DNA from: an uncultured bacterium
GTDB lineage: Bacteria; Planctomycetota; UBA1135; GCA-002686595
Reading direction: 5' to 3'
Assembly: GCA_938075305.1 (NCBI GenBank)
Contig: CALJGV010000008.1
Span: forward strand, 178,850-242,849
Length of the DNA: 64,000 nucleotides
The notes beneath the pieces are model-generated. The model was not told where the DNA came from. It was given only the letters and a program-made list of their open reading frames with translations, and ran no database searches. Position 1 is the first letter of the stretch; each line of letters opens with the position of its first letter. Positions 50,544-59,516 of the stretch are shown in pieces. The position numbers and the translations under genes are program-made.

Positions 50544-53441
50544 ATGCCGCCGAAACCCCAAGGTCACCCCGCAGCCAGCGCCTCCCCCGAGTTCCTGGGG
50601 TACGACGGACCGCTCCTGGCGCGGGCCGCGGAGCGGATCGTCGACGGGGTGGCGGGGCCGGAGGACCTGGGCGAGCTACTGATCGCGGTCCCCGGTGCCC
50701 GCGCAGGGCGTCGGCTGGCCAAGGAGCTACGGGCATGCGCCTCCAACCGGGGCTGGGCCGGTTACTTCGCGCCAACGATCACCACGCCGGGGGCGCTGGC
50801 GGACACGCTCCTTCCGCTGGAGCACGCGACGGCCGACCGTACGACGCGGACCCTTGCTTGGGAGGGCGCGCTCGTGGGCGTTCGGCCCGAGATGCTCCTG
50901 CGGATCCTCTCCCGCCCACCTGCACGGAGCGACCGCGCAGCGTGGTGGCGGGTGGCTGAGGAGCTCCGTGTGCTCCACGGGGAGCTCGCCCAGTGGGGCC
51001 ATGACTTCGCGTCCGTCCGGAAGCGGCTTGAGACCCACTCGGGATGCCCTGTGGGCGAGCTCCGGCGCTGGGAGGCGCTGGCGGAGATCCAGGGCGCCTG
51101 GCGCGCGAAGATGAGCAAGCTCAAGCTCTCCGATCCCCACGAGGGGCGCCTCCAGGCCCTCGAGTCGGGGCGCGTGGAGCGCGGGGCTCGGGTGGTCCTC
51201 GTGGGCGTCCTCGAGATGAACCTGCTGCTCCGCGACGCGCTCCGCGCCCTTGACGAGGCGCCCCGTGTCCTCGTCTTCGCGCCGGCGGTCGCCGCTGAGG
51301 GCTTCGATGACCTGGGGGCGCTCGTGACGTCGAGGTGGGAGGAGGCGGAGGTGGACCTTCCGCTTGACCAATGGCACGTGGTCGGCACCCCCGATGAGCA
51401 GGCACGCCTCGCCCTGTCCCTGGCTGCCGAGGCTGCGCCGGGCCACGCCGGTGAGCTGACGGTCGGGGTCCCGGACGGGGAGGTGGCGCCCTTGCTCGTG
51501 AGGCGGTTCGGCGCCGCGGACATCCACGCCAGGAGCGCCGCGGGGACGCCCCTCGGGCTCACCGCCCCGATGCGCCTGGTCGCCGCGCTGGAGGCCTTCG
51601 CGCGGGCGCGCACGGCGGAGAACGCCGCGTCTCTCGTCCGCCACGCCGACCTCGCCCGCTGGCTCTCGGGGCGCCTGGGGCACGACCCGGTCGCGCTCCT
51701 GGACAGGTACCGCCCGGAACACCTGCCCCGGACGCTGGATCCCAGCCCGGAGGGGGGCGTCCTGGATCTCCCCGGACAGTTGAGGGGGAGGGAGGACATC
51801 CGGCCCTTGCTCAGCGCGGTCGAGGTGCTGGGCGGGACGCTCTTCACGGACGCCGCGGCCTCGCTCGTCGATCACGTGGTCCGGCTCCGTGAGCTCCTGA
51901 TGCTCGTCTACGGAGACCACCCGATGCTCGAACCGCCCCGGTCCAGCGAGCCGGCCCGTCATGTGGAGGTCTCGCTGCGACGCCTCGGGGCGGTCATGGA
52001 TCAGCTCGAGCGGATGCCCGCGGCGGTGGCCGGACGGATGACGCCAGCCGACGCGCTGCGCCTGGTCCACTGGACCGCCGGAGGGGCTGCGGTCCCTGAC
52101 CCGGTGGGGGAGGAGGGTCAGCCCGTGGTCGAGCTGCTCGGCTGGCTCGAGCTGCTCCTCGACGGGGCGCCGCACCTCGTGGTGACGGGCTTCAACGAGA
52201 CCAAGGTCCCAGAGCCCTCCACCCGAGATCCCTTCCTCCCGGATTCGATCCGCACGCTCCTCGGGCTCGAGGACGACGCGCGGCGCACCGCGCGGGATGT
52301 CTACACCATGATCGCGCTCCTCCACTCCAAGCGATCCCTGCACTTCATCAGCGGCAGGGCCACGCGGGACGGGGACCCGCTGTTCCCGAGCCGGCTGGCC
52401 TTCAGGGCGGGGAGCGGGGACGTGGTCGCGAGGGTGGATCACGCCCTCGAGCCCGTGGGGTTCGCGCCGGTGGAGGCGAGCGACCGGGACGTGTCCGCAG
52501 AGCTCCCTCCGGTGGTCGCGGACCCGCGGCCCCAGGACCGCTTCGCGGTGACCTCCTTCAAGAGCTTCCTCGACTCGCCGCTCCTCTACTACGTTCAGCG
52601 CGTCCTTCGCCTGGAGGCGGTGGACGACCGCGCGGGTGAGCTCGACGCGCTGCGGTTCGGCACCCTCGCCCACGACGTGCTCGAGGACCTCGGCACCAAC
52701 GAGGAGCTGCGGGAGTCCACCAGCGTCGAGGACGTGGAGGGGTACCTCCTCGATCGCCTCGATCGGCGGGCGGCCATGAGGTTCCCGAGGGCCGTCATGC
52801 CGGCGGTGCAGATCCAGCTCGGCCAGCTGCGGCTCCGCCTCAAGAGCTTCGCCCTCTGGCACGTGGGCGAGGTGCGCGACGGGTGGCGGATCCGTCACGC
52901 GGAGTGGAGCCCGGAGGGCGACGCCTCCATCGGTCGGGAGGGGTGCGCCCGGCTCGACATGGGGGCCGGTGAGGCGCCGGCGTGGATCCGCGGCAAGATC
53001 GACCGCATCGAGCAGCACTCGAAGACCGGGTTCTGGCGCGTGCTGGACTACAAGACCAGCCACAAGAGCAACGACCCGGCCAAGGTGCACCGCAAGAAGA
53101 ACGGGGACTGGAAGGACCTCCAGCTCCCGCTCTACGCCCACATGGTGGAGCCCCTGGTCGGCAAGGGCGTCGTGCCGGGGCTCGGCTACGTCAACCTGCC
53201 GGGCGACGGGACGCGCGTGGAGCTCAAGCTCGTGGCTGGGAAGGTCACCTGGGGACCCGAGGACATCCAGGACGCGCTGGAGTGCGCGCGCGGCGTGGTC
53301 CGGCGGGTCCGGGCGGGCGAGGTGGAGGACCTCGGCCGCGCGAAGACGGAGTTCATGCTCCCGATCGAGCGCGAGCTCCTCGGGGTCGGCCTGGTGCGTG
53401 AGCCCGATCCGGTCGCAGACGACGAGGAGGAGCGGTCATGA
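50544..53441 (+). CDS. addB: AddB-like PD-(D/E)XK nuclease/helicase-scaffold protein
   Basis: A 965-residue protein whose C-terminus carries a PD-(D/E)XK nuclease domain: 'IRGKIDRIEQHSKTGFWRVLDYKTS' near residues 815-840. It overlaps the AddA-like helicase gene by ATGA, the usual addB-addA order. The N-terminal half has inactivated-helicase character: 'IAVPGARAGRRLAKEL' in place of a P-loop and no DExx box. In Bacillus-type AddB, cysteines around the nuclease bind a 4Fe-4S cluster; here the equivalent segment reads SFLDSPLLYYVQ, without the cysteine. With AddA it would resect double-strand breaks for RecA. Confidence 0.8.
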   Translation: MPPKPQGHPAASASPEFLGYDGPLLARAAERIVDGVAGPEDLGELLIAVPGARAGRRLAKELRACASNRGWAGYFAPTITTPGALADTLLPLEHATADRTTRTLAWEGALVGVRPEMLLRILSRPPARSDRAAWWRVAEELRVLHGELAQWGHDFASVRKRLETHSGCPVGELRRWEALAEIQGAWRAKMSKLKLSDPHEGRLQALESGRVERGARVVLVGVLEMNLLLRDALRALDEAPRVLVFAPAVAAEGFDDLGALVTSRWEEAEVDLPLDQWHVVGTPDEQARLALSLAAEAAPGHAGELTVGVPDGEVAPLLVRRFGAADIHARSAAGTPLGLTAPMRLVAALEAFARARTAENAASLVRHADLARWLSGRLGHDPVALLDRYRPEHLPRTLDPSPEGGVLDLPGQLRGREDIRPLLSAVEVLGGTLFTDAAASLVDHVVRLRELLMLVYGDHPMLEPPRSSEPARHVEVSLRRLGAVMDQLERMPAAVAGRMTPADALRLVHWTAGGAAVPDPVGEEGQPVVELLGWLELLLDGAPHLVVTGFNETKVPEPSTRDPFLPDSIRTLLGLEDDARRTARDVYTMIALLHSKRSLHFISGRATRDGDPLFPSRLAFRAGSGDVVARVDHALEPVGFAPVEASDRDVSAELPPVVADPRPQDRFAVTSFKSFLDSPLLYYVQRVLRLEAVDDRAGELDALRFGTLAHDVLEDLGTNEELRESTSVEDVEGYLLDRLDRRAAMRFPRAVMPAVQIQLGQLRLRLKSFALWHVGEVRDGWRIRHAEWSPEGDASIGREGCARLDMGAGEAPAWIRGKIDRIEQHSKTGFWRVLDYKTSHKSNDPAKVHRKKNGDWKDLQLPLYAHMVEPLVGKGVVPGLGYVNLPGDGTRVELKLVAGKVTWGPEDIQDALECARGVVRRVRAGEVEDLGRAKTEFMLPIERELLGVGLVREPDPVADDEEERS

Positions 53442-56400
53442 GCCAGACCGAGCTGTTCGGAGAAGACGACTCCATCAAGAAGCGGCGCCAGCTGCTGCTG
53501 GCGTCGGCGGGGACGGGCAAGACCTTCCGGCTGGCCAACCACTTCGCCGGGCTCCTGGTGGCGGGCGTGGAGCCCAAGCAGGTGCTCGCGGCGACCTTCA
53601 CGCGGAAGGCCGCGGGGGAGATCCTCGACCGGGTGCTCAAGCGTCTCCGCGAGGGGGCGGAGGACGACGCGGCCGGCGAGGAGGCGCGCGGCTACCTCCT
53701 GGAGGCCGCCCAGGCCGTGGAGCCCTATCGGGACAGCCTCTCCGCCGGGGAGTGCGCAGAGACCCTCGCGCGGCTGGTCCGCCGCATCGAGCGCTTCCGG
53801 GTCCAGACCCTCGACGCCTTCTTCATCAGCCTCTCCCAGCTCTTCGCCATGGAGCTCGAGCTGTCGCCCGACTTCGCCATCGGGACGGCGGTGCAGGAGG
53901 TTGGCCTCGCCGCCGAGACGGTGGCGCGTGTGTTGGACGGGCTCGAGGACGGTGAACGCCTCGAGCTCCTGCGGGCGCTGGTGCGCGGCGGGGCGTCCCG
54001 CAAGGCGCAGTCGGTCCTGCTCGAGGCGGTGTCCGAGGCCGAGAACGCGGCCGCCCAGGTGGGCCCTGACGCGTGGGGGAACCTGAAACCCCTCGATGGG
54101 GTGGACCCAGCCGAGGTGGAGGCCCAGGTCCGCTGTCTGCATCAATGTGATGTGCCCGTCACCGCCAAGGGGGAGCCGAACAAGCTCTTCGCCAACGCGA
54201 TCGACGCTCTGCGGGCGCTCGTCGGAGACGGCAGTGATCCGATCGACTCCTCCTTCTTCGGCATCGGTCTGGTGGAGAAGGTGATCGCAGGAGAGGAGAA
54301 GTTCGCGCGCGTTCCGATCCCCGAAGACATCGCGGGAGCGATTCAAGTCCTCGCGCAGCGGGCCGGGGAGGACGCGGTCAAGGAGCTCCTCACGCGGAAC
54401 GAGGCCATGGGGTCCTTCCTGACCAAGTACGCCAGGGCCGAGGACAATCTCAGGGCCGAGTGGGGCATCTACCGCTTCCAGGACTTCTCGCGCGCTCTCG
54501 AACGCGGCCCCGCGCGGGAGCAGCCCGAGGCCTGGCGGCAGGCGCTGGGCTTCCGCATGGACGCCAAGCTCTCGCACCTCCTCCTGGACGAGTTCCAGGA
54601 CACGTCGGCCCAGCAGTGGCGCCTCCTCTTGCCCCTCGCAGAGGAGGTCCTCGCGGACGGCAGCGAGGAGTCGAGCTTCTTCTGTGTGGGCGACGTCAAG
54701 CAGTCCATCTACGGGTGGCGTGGGGGAGAGCCGCGCCTCCTCTCGAGGATGCACGAGCGGCACCCCGGCCTCGAGAAGGAGGAGATGGTGAAGAACTACC
54801 GCTCCTCGAGGGTGATCCTCGACGTGGTCAACCAGGTCTTCGAGGGTCTGGCGGACCGCATGGCACTGGCGGGTGAGAAGCGCTCGGCGGTCCGGCAGGC
54901 GGCCAGGCGCTGGAGCGAGAACTTCGGGCCCCACGAGGCGAAGAAGGACCTCCCGGGTGAGGCCCACGTCTGGCAGGTGCGCGCCCACGAGAAGGAGCGA
55001 GGGGAGGTGAAGATGGACCCTGCGGTGGACCTCGCGGTCGAGCGAGTCCGCGTGCTGCATGAGCGCCACCCCGACGCCTCCATCGCGATCCTGGTGCGGA
55101 CCGCGAAGCTCGTCCCGACCCTGCGCTACCGGCTCGGCAAGGTTGGCATCGAGGCGAGCGACGAGGGCGGGAACCCCCTCACGGACTCTCTGCTGGTGAC
55201 CTGGCTGCTCGGGCTCCTCCAGCTGGCAGACCACCCCGGTGACGGGATCGCGGCGCTCCAGGTGGCGCGCTCCCCCTTCGGCCCGGAGCTTGGACTGCTC
55301 CCGGGGGAGGCGGGGAGCACCGAGGCCAAGCAGCGTGCCTCGGAGGTCTCCGCGGAGCTCCGGGGGGAGCTCCTTCACGGGGGTTACGGGCCGTTCCTCC
55401 AACGCCGCATGGACAGGCTCACCAAGGAGGCCTCCGCTTGGGATTTGCGCCGCCTCGAGCAACTCGTGGACCTCGCCGAGGTCCACGACGCGAAGCCCGG
55501 GCTGCGTCCGGCGGACTTCGCCGACGAGGTCCGCGCGAAGAAGGTCTCCGACCCCTCCCAGGCGCGCGTCAAGGTCATGACCATCCACGCCTCCAAGGGC
55601 CTCGAGTTCGACGCGGTCGTGCTCCCCGAGCTGGGAAGGCTCTGGCAGCTCACGCCCAAGGGCGTCCTCCTCGAGGCCGAGTCCGAGGTGGCGCCTCCGC
55701 GGGTGGCGACCATGGCGCCCCGGGCGGACGTGGCCGCGCAGCACCCTGAGCTGGAGGCCATGTACGAGGGCGAGAAGGAACGCCAGATGGTGGACGAGCT
55801 CTCCGGGCTCTATGTGGCGCTGACCAGGGCGGTGCACTCCATCGATCTCATCGTCTCCGCGCCGGGCAAGAAGTCGCCCAGCCAGAGCCACGGGGCCCTC
55901 GTCGCGGAGGCCTTCGGCGGTCAGATCGTCGGTGAGCTCACCCTCGACGGCGACCACGAGGAGGTTTGGTCCCACGCCGATTCCACGGAGGCGTGGGCGC
56001 CCGTGCACGAGGGGGGCGGCAAGGGGCCCGTCAAGGAGCACCGGCTGCGGCTGGATCCTGCGCCCGGGGAGACCGCCGTCCGCGCCCCGAGCTCCGCGGG
56101 GCACTCGCCGGAGTCCGTGGGCTCTCTGCTCTCGGGGTCCAGCGGCCGCGGCGCGCGCTTTGGAACGCTCGTGCACGCCCTCTTCGAGGAGGTCGAGTGG
56201 CTGGAAGGGGCGGCCATCGACGACGCGAGCCTTCGGGCCACCCTGGTCCGCGTGGGTGACGAGGCCGCAGACCTCGTGGACGGTGCCCTCGTGAGGTTCC
56301 ACGAGGCCATGGAGTCGGAGTCGCTGGTCCAGCTGCTCACCTGCCCGCCTGGCGAGGTCACGGTCCACAACGAGCGCTCCTTCGAGGTTCAGGTGGAGGG

Positions 56401-56677
56401 TGAGGATGGAGCCCCGCTCCGCTGGCGCGGATTCATCGACCGGCTCGTGCTGCACCGGGACGGGGGACGGGTACGGAGCGCGCAGGTGATCGACTACAAG
56501 ACCGACGCGGTCGCCTCGTCGGACGAGGTCCGCGCGGCCCACCGCGAGCAGATGGAGGCGTACCGTTCGGCGGTCGCCGCGCTCTTCGGTCTGCCGTCCT
56601 CGGACGTCTCGTGCGCGCTCGTCTGGCTGAAGGACCCTTCAGTCGCAGGCGTCGGCGCTGAGGTCCTCGAGGTCTGA
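53438..56677 (+). CDS. addA: AddA-like UvrD/REP helicase-nuclease
   Basis: A 1079-residue superfamily 1 helicase with a C-terminal nuclease. Walker A is ASAGTGKT (about residues 21-28), motif Ia AATFTRKAAGEI, motif II LLLDEFQDTSAQQW near residue 382, motif III VGDVKQSIYGWRGGE, motif V MTIHASKGLEFDAVV and motif VI GLYVALTRA. After about residue 990, 'RGFIDRLVLHRDGGRVRSAQVIDYKTDA' is a PD-(D/E)XK nuclease core. This domain set and the AddB-like neighbour identify an AddAB-type recombination machine. A RecBCD system was not seen. Confidence 0.9.
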   Translation: MSQTELFGEDDSIKKRRQLLLASAGTGKTFRLANHFAGLLVAGVEPKQVLAATFTRKAAGEILDRVLKRLREGAEDDAAGEEARGYLLEAAQAVEPYRDSLSAGECAETLARLVRRIERFRVQTLDAFFISLSQLFAMELELSPDFAIGTAVQEVGLAAETVARVLDGLEDGERLELLRALVRGGASRKAQSVLLEAVSEAENAAAQVGPDAWGNLKPLDGVDPAEVEAQVRCLHQCDVPVTAKGEPNKLFANAIDALRALVGDGSDPIDSSFFGIGLVEKVIAGEEKFARVPIPEDIAGAIQVLAQRAGEDAVKELLTRNEAMGSFLTKYARAEDNLRAEWGIYRFQDFSRALERGPAREQPEAWRQALGFRMDAKLSHLLLDEFQDTSAQQWRLLLPLAEEVLADGSEESSFFCVGDVKQSIYGWRGGEPRLLSRMHERHPGLEKEEMVKNYRSSRVILDVVNQVFEGLADRMALAGEKRSAVRQAARRWSENFGPHEAKKDLPGEAHVWQVRAHEKERGEVKMDPAVDLAVERVRVLHERHPDASIAILVRTAKLVPTLRYRLGKVGIEASDEGGNPLTDSLLVTWLLGLLQLADHPGDGIAALQVARSPFGPELGLLPGEAGSTEAKQRASEVSAELRGELLHGGYGPFLQRRMDRLTKEASAWDLRRLEQLVDLAEVHDAKPGLRPADFADEVRAKKVSDPSQARVKVMTIHASKGLEFDAVVLPELGRLWQLTPKGVLLEAESEVAPPRVATMAPRADVAAQHPELEAMYEGEKERQMVDELSGLYVALTRAVHSIDLIVSAPGKKSPSQSHGALVAEAFGGQIVGELTLDGDHEEVWSHADSTEAWAPVHEGGGKGPVKEHRLRLDPAPGETAVRAPSSAGHSPESVGSLLSGSSGRGARFGTLVHALFEEVEWLEGAAIDDASLRATLVRVGDEAADLVDGALVRFHEAMESESLVQLLTCPPGEVTVHNERSFEVQVEGEDGAPLRWRGFIDRLVLHRDGGRVRSAQVIDYKTDAVASSDEVRAAHREQMEAYRSAVAALFGLPSSDVSCALVWLKDPSVAGVGAEVLEV

Positions 56678-56686
56678 GCTCTCAGA
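56673..56686. terminator. Small palindrome over convergent stop codons
   Basis: TCTGAG-CT-CTCAGA (56673-56686) spans the addA stop and the stop of the convergent lipoprotein gene. Only 6-bp arms, so a weak terminator or chance. Confidence 0.25.
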
Positions 56687-57107
56687 GGCCCGCGGCCGCC
56701 TTGGCGCGCAGGATCTCCTCGCGCGGCAGGTGCCAGTCCGTGGCGGAGTCGTCGCTCCGGATCAGGTCGATGCCCTCCAAGGAGACGTCACTGATGATCT
56801 GACTGCCGTGAGCGATCCGGACGTTGACCTCGCCGTCGAGGTGGGCCCGGGTGCTCTCGGGGAAGGTGAACGCGTCCGGAACGGCGAGGCCATCCGTGAA
56901 GAGGTTCTCCCCGGCCTCGTCCCAGATCGCCGCCGCCCCCTTGTCGTCCCTGACGTCGAAGGCGCTCACGTACACGACCTCCCCGCCTTTCCGAACCTCG
57001 AGCGAGAGGAGTCGCATGCCCCAGGGGTGGCATCCCGAAGCCGTGAGCGCGAGGACGAGAAGGGGCAGCGCCAGGGGGGTCTTGGCCAGGCGAGTGAGGA
57101 GCTTCAT
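56682..57107 (-). CDS. Hypothetical lipoprotein
   Basis: The start is the ATG at 57107 (MKLLTRLAKTPLALPLLVLALTASGCHPWG), a canonical lipobox signal, for 141 residues; the track ORF is longer through shadow sequence. The mature part is beta-rich: 'RLLSLEVRKGGEVVYVSAFDVRDDKGAAAIWDEAGENLF'. It contains no motif I can name. The 3' end is convergent with addA, 4 bp apart. It is divergent from the next lipoprotein gene. Confidence 0.6.
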   Translation of the reverse strand: MKLLTRLAKTPLALPLLVLALTASGCHPWGMRLLSLEVRKGGEVVYVSAFDVRDDKGAAAIWDEAGENLFTDGLAVPDAFTFPESTRAHLDGEVNVRIAHGSQIISDVSLEGIDLIRSDDSATDWHLPREEILRAKAAAGL

Positions 57108-57430
57108 GGTGATGGAGTGAGGAGCCCGCGAGTCCTGGGTGTACGGGGCCGCCGAGGCGTTGGTGGCCACATCTGCCTGGTTTTGTTGAGGGGCACCGGT
57201 GGCAGAGCCCGCCGGCGGCTGTTCGGGTCGAGGGACCAGCTGGCCCCTGCCAGGCGACAGGAATTCCGCGCGTCTGGGCGGGGGCATGGTCTCCGTTCGG
57301 AGACGGAACCCGACCCACCTCGGAAACCCGCCAAACTCTGGCGATGGAGCCCGTTGTTTCTGTTTCCATCGGGGCGCCGATTGCCTCCAGATCTGCCTCT
57401 CGCAGAGGTGCCCCCTACCCGGATCCGTCC
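57108..57430. promoter_or_regulatory. 323-bp divergent intergenic region with inverted repeat
   Basis: No gene is supported here. It holds a perfect inverted repeat GTCTCCG-TT-CGGAGAC at 57289-57304 and a smaller CCTCT-CGC-AGAGG near 57400. Both lie between divergent lipoprotein genes, so either could be a regulator site or an mRNA hairpin. No confident promoter boxes were found. Confidence 0.35.
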
Positions 57431-57943
57431 ATGCTCCTGCGCCTGACCGCCGTCCTTGCCGCCTGCCTCGCTTCCTGTGCCTCCACGGAGGATGCGATCG
57501 CGCCGATCGACGGCGCATCCCACTTCGACCAGATGGCCACCATGGTTGGTGAGTGGTATCGAACCGACGGGGAGGCCGGGGATGGACCGGTCATGATCTA
57601 CGAGCTGGCCGCCAACGGGTCCGCCGTGGTCGAGCGCCTGTTCCCCGGCATGGAGAAGGAGATGGTCACGATGTACTACATGGACGGGGACCGGCTCATG
57701 CTCACGCACTACTGCGCCCTCGGGAACCAGCCCTCGATGGTGGCCACCGGCGGAACGGAGGCCTTGATCGAGTTCGACTTCGCAGGGGCCTCCAACCTGG
57801 GCTCGTCGGAGGAGACGCACATGCACCAGCACGTCGTGGAGTTCCTCGGCGAGGACCGGGTGGACGCCACCTGGGTCCTCTGGGACGGCGGTTTGGAGGC
57901 CGAGCGCCGGCTCTTCCCCGTGGAGCGGCGGACGGCCCAGTGA
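57431..57943 (+). CDS. Lipoprotein with DUF1579-like beta fold
   Basis: The preferred start is the ATG at 57431 (MLLRLTAVLAACLASCAS), opening a lipoprotein signal, for 170 residues. The body 'MATMVGEWYR', 'VVERLFPGMEKEMVTMYYMDGDRLMLTHYCALGNQP' resembles lipocalin-like beta-barrel proteins near DUF1579 ('l.G.W......g.g......E....G....y..dg'). The histidine and cysteine in LTHYCALGNQP are strongly conserved in the homologues I recall, suggesting a ligand or metal site. Function is unknown. It is coupled to the next gene by a GTGA overlap. Confidence 0.65.
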   Translation: MLLRLTAVLAACLASCASTEDAIAPIDGASHFDQMATMVGEWYRTDGEAGDGPVMIYELAANGSAVVERLFPGMEKEMVTMYYMDGDRLMLTHYCALGNQPSMVATGGTEALIEFDFAGASNLGSSEETHMHQHVVEFLGEDRVDATWVLWDGGLEAERRLFPVERRTAQ

Positions 57944-58272
57944 CCACGGAGGCGACGAGTTCCGGCCGCTCATGGCGGTGGGTCGCGCTCCTGGGGGCGC
58001 TCCACCTCCTCCTGTGGATGCTGCTCTTCTTCCTCTACCTCGACTTCTCGGCGGTGGACGACGAGCCCCGTGGGCTGGTGAGCCAGGTAGCCAGCCCGTT
58101 TTTCTGGGTCGTCGGCCTCCCGCTCTGGCCGGTCGGGCTCTGGCTCCAGGACGCGGTGTTCACCGGTCGGGGCATGCCGGACGCCCTCGAGTGGGGGCTG
58201 CTCCTCGTGAACAGCCTGCTCTGGGGCATCGCGCTGGAGGCGATCCTCCGGCGAGGTCGAGCGCGGGCGTGA
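57940..58272 (+). CDS. Small membrane protein
   Basis: The GTG start at 57940 overlaps the stop of the preceding lipoprotein gene (GTGA). The 110-residue product has three hydrophobic segments: 'WVALLGALHLLLWMLLFFLYLDF', 'PFFWVVGLPLWPVGLWL' and 'LEWGLLLVNSLLWGIALEAIL'. No family is recognised. Translational coupling is the main reason to accept the gene. Confidence 0.6.
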   Translation: MTTEATSSGRSWRWVALLGALHLLLWMLLFFLYLDFSAVDDEPRGLVSQVASPFFWVVGLPLWPVGLWLQDAVFTGRGMPDALEWGLLLVNSLLWGIALEAILRRGRARA

Positions 58273-58300
58273 ACCGCGGCGGTATTCCCGAAAGGGCTCT

Positions 58301-58312
58301 CCGCGTTCGCGG
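58301..58312. terminator. Short hairpin between convergent genes
   Basis: CCGCG-TT-CGCGG (58301-58312) sits between the ends of the small membrane-protein and SMP-30 genes. The stem is only five base pairs. Confidence 0.25.
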
Positions 58313-58314
58313 CC

Positions 58315-59349
58315 TCAGCGCTTGAGCTTCAGGCGCGCGGCGTACGCGAACGTGGTGATGTAGAGGTACTCCTCGTCCTCGTCGAAGCAGCAGTTGGTGG
58401 CGGGATCAGGGATGGCGATCGTGGCGAGCTTCTCGCCCTCGGGCGAGATCACCAGAATGCCGCCGGGGCCCGTGGTGAAGATGTTCCCGCTGGAGTGCAC
58501 CTTCATGCCGTCGAACCAGCCGGCGGCGTCCTCGTCGAAGGGGCCCTTGTAGAACAGGCCGCCGGTACCGTCCGCGGTGGAGAAGCGCATCATCTCCGGG
58601 TCGGCCATGTTCGAGCTGTTCACGTACAGCCACCTGCCGTCCAAGGAGAGCCCGACCCCGTTCGGGAAGTCCATGCTGTCGTTGAGGAGCGTCGTCCAGC
58701 CCGTCTGCGCGTCGCGCCGGTAGATCCCGCAGAAGGGGAGCTCGCGCAGCTCCTCCTCGAACACCATCCGCGCCACGCTCGGGTCGCTCTCCGCCAGGTT
58801 GAGGAACCCGTAGGGGGGATCGGTGAAGTAGAGGTCCCCGTCCGGTGCGACGGTGAGGTCGTTGGGGCTGTTGAAGCGCTTGCCCTGGTGTCGGTCGACC
58901 ACCGTGGAGAAGGGGCCGGGCACCCCGTCGGTGCGGACGAGGCTCGCGACGCGGCGGTCGCCGTGCTGGCAGAGGATGAGCGCCCCATCGGGGGCCAGGG
59001 CGAGGCCGTTGGCGCCCAGGACGCCATCCTCGTAGACCGGCGCGTACCCCGTGGAGCCGCTCGGCTCGAGGTAGACGCCCGCCCCCTCCGCCTCGGTCCA
59101 CGAGAGCAGCTTGTTGCCGAGCACGTCCGCGAACACGAAGCGCTGCTCGTCCGCGAGCCAGATCGGCCCCTCACCGAGCTGGACGTCCTCCACGAGGATC
59201 TCCATCTGCACCCCGCTGTCGAGCAGCGCCTCCGCGGCGGGGGAGTGGAACTGGACGGGGCGCATCATCGAATCCCCCGTGCTGCAGCTCGCGGCGAGCA
59301 GGGAAAGGAGTGCGACGGGGGCGGCCCTGATGGTGGAGGGGTGGGGCAT
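58315..59349 (-). CDS. SMP-30/gluconolactonase-type beta-propeller lipoprotein
   Basis: The preferred start is the ATG at 59349 (MPHPSTIRAAPVALLSLLAASCSTG), a lipoprotein signal, for 344 residues. The six-bladed propeller is shown by 'VQLGEGPIWLADEQRFVFADV', 'GALILCQHGDRRVASL', 'FNSPNDLTVAPDGDLYFTDPPYG', 'FPNGVGLSLDGRWLYV' and 'KVHSSGNIFTTGPGG'. The metal-site glutamate, asparagines and aspartate of the SMP-30/gluconolactonase family appear conserved. It likely hydrolyses sugar lactones in the periplasm; the substrate is not determined. Confidence 0.9.
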   Translation of the reverse strand: MPHPSTIRAAPVALLSLLAASCSTGDSMMRPVQFHSPAAEALLDSGVQMEILVEDVQLGEGPIWLADEQRFVFADVLGNKLLSWTEAEGAGVYLEPSGSTGYAPVYEDGVLGANGLALAPDGALILCQHGDRRVASLVRTDGVPGPFSTVVDRHQGKRFNSPNDLTVAPDGDLYFTDPPYGFLNLAESDPSVARMVFEEELRELPFCGIYRRDAQTGWTTLLNDSMDFPNGVGLSLDGRWLYVNSSNMADPEMMRFSTADGTGGLFYKGPFDEDAAGWFDGMKVHSSGNIFTTGPGGILVISPEGEKLATIAIPDPATNCCFDEDEEYLYITTFAYAARLKLKR

Positions 59350-59516
59350 GTTCACGGCGGTGGGGCTCTGACTCGCGGGCAAGCGTAGGCAGCGCGCCCG
59401 GGGAGGGCGAGTCGGGGATGACCCGCGGTGGAGTGGGGGCGGTTGGGGGTGGGGCGCACGCGCTGCTCCTGCGCCACGCTGCCCAGGACGGGGGCGCTCC
59501 CGTTACGGTGGCGCCC

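Noticed and set aside
53186-56542. 1118-residue minus-strand ORF antisense to addA
   Set aside because: Arginine/glutamate-rich shadow of the clear helicase gene on the plus strand.
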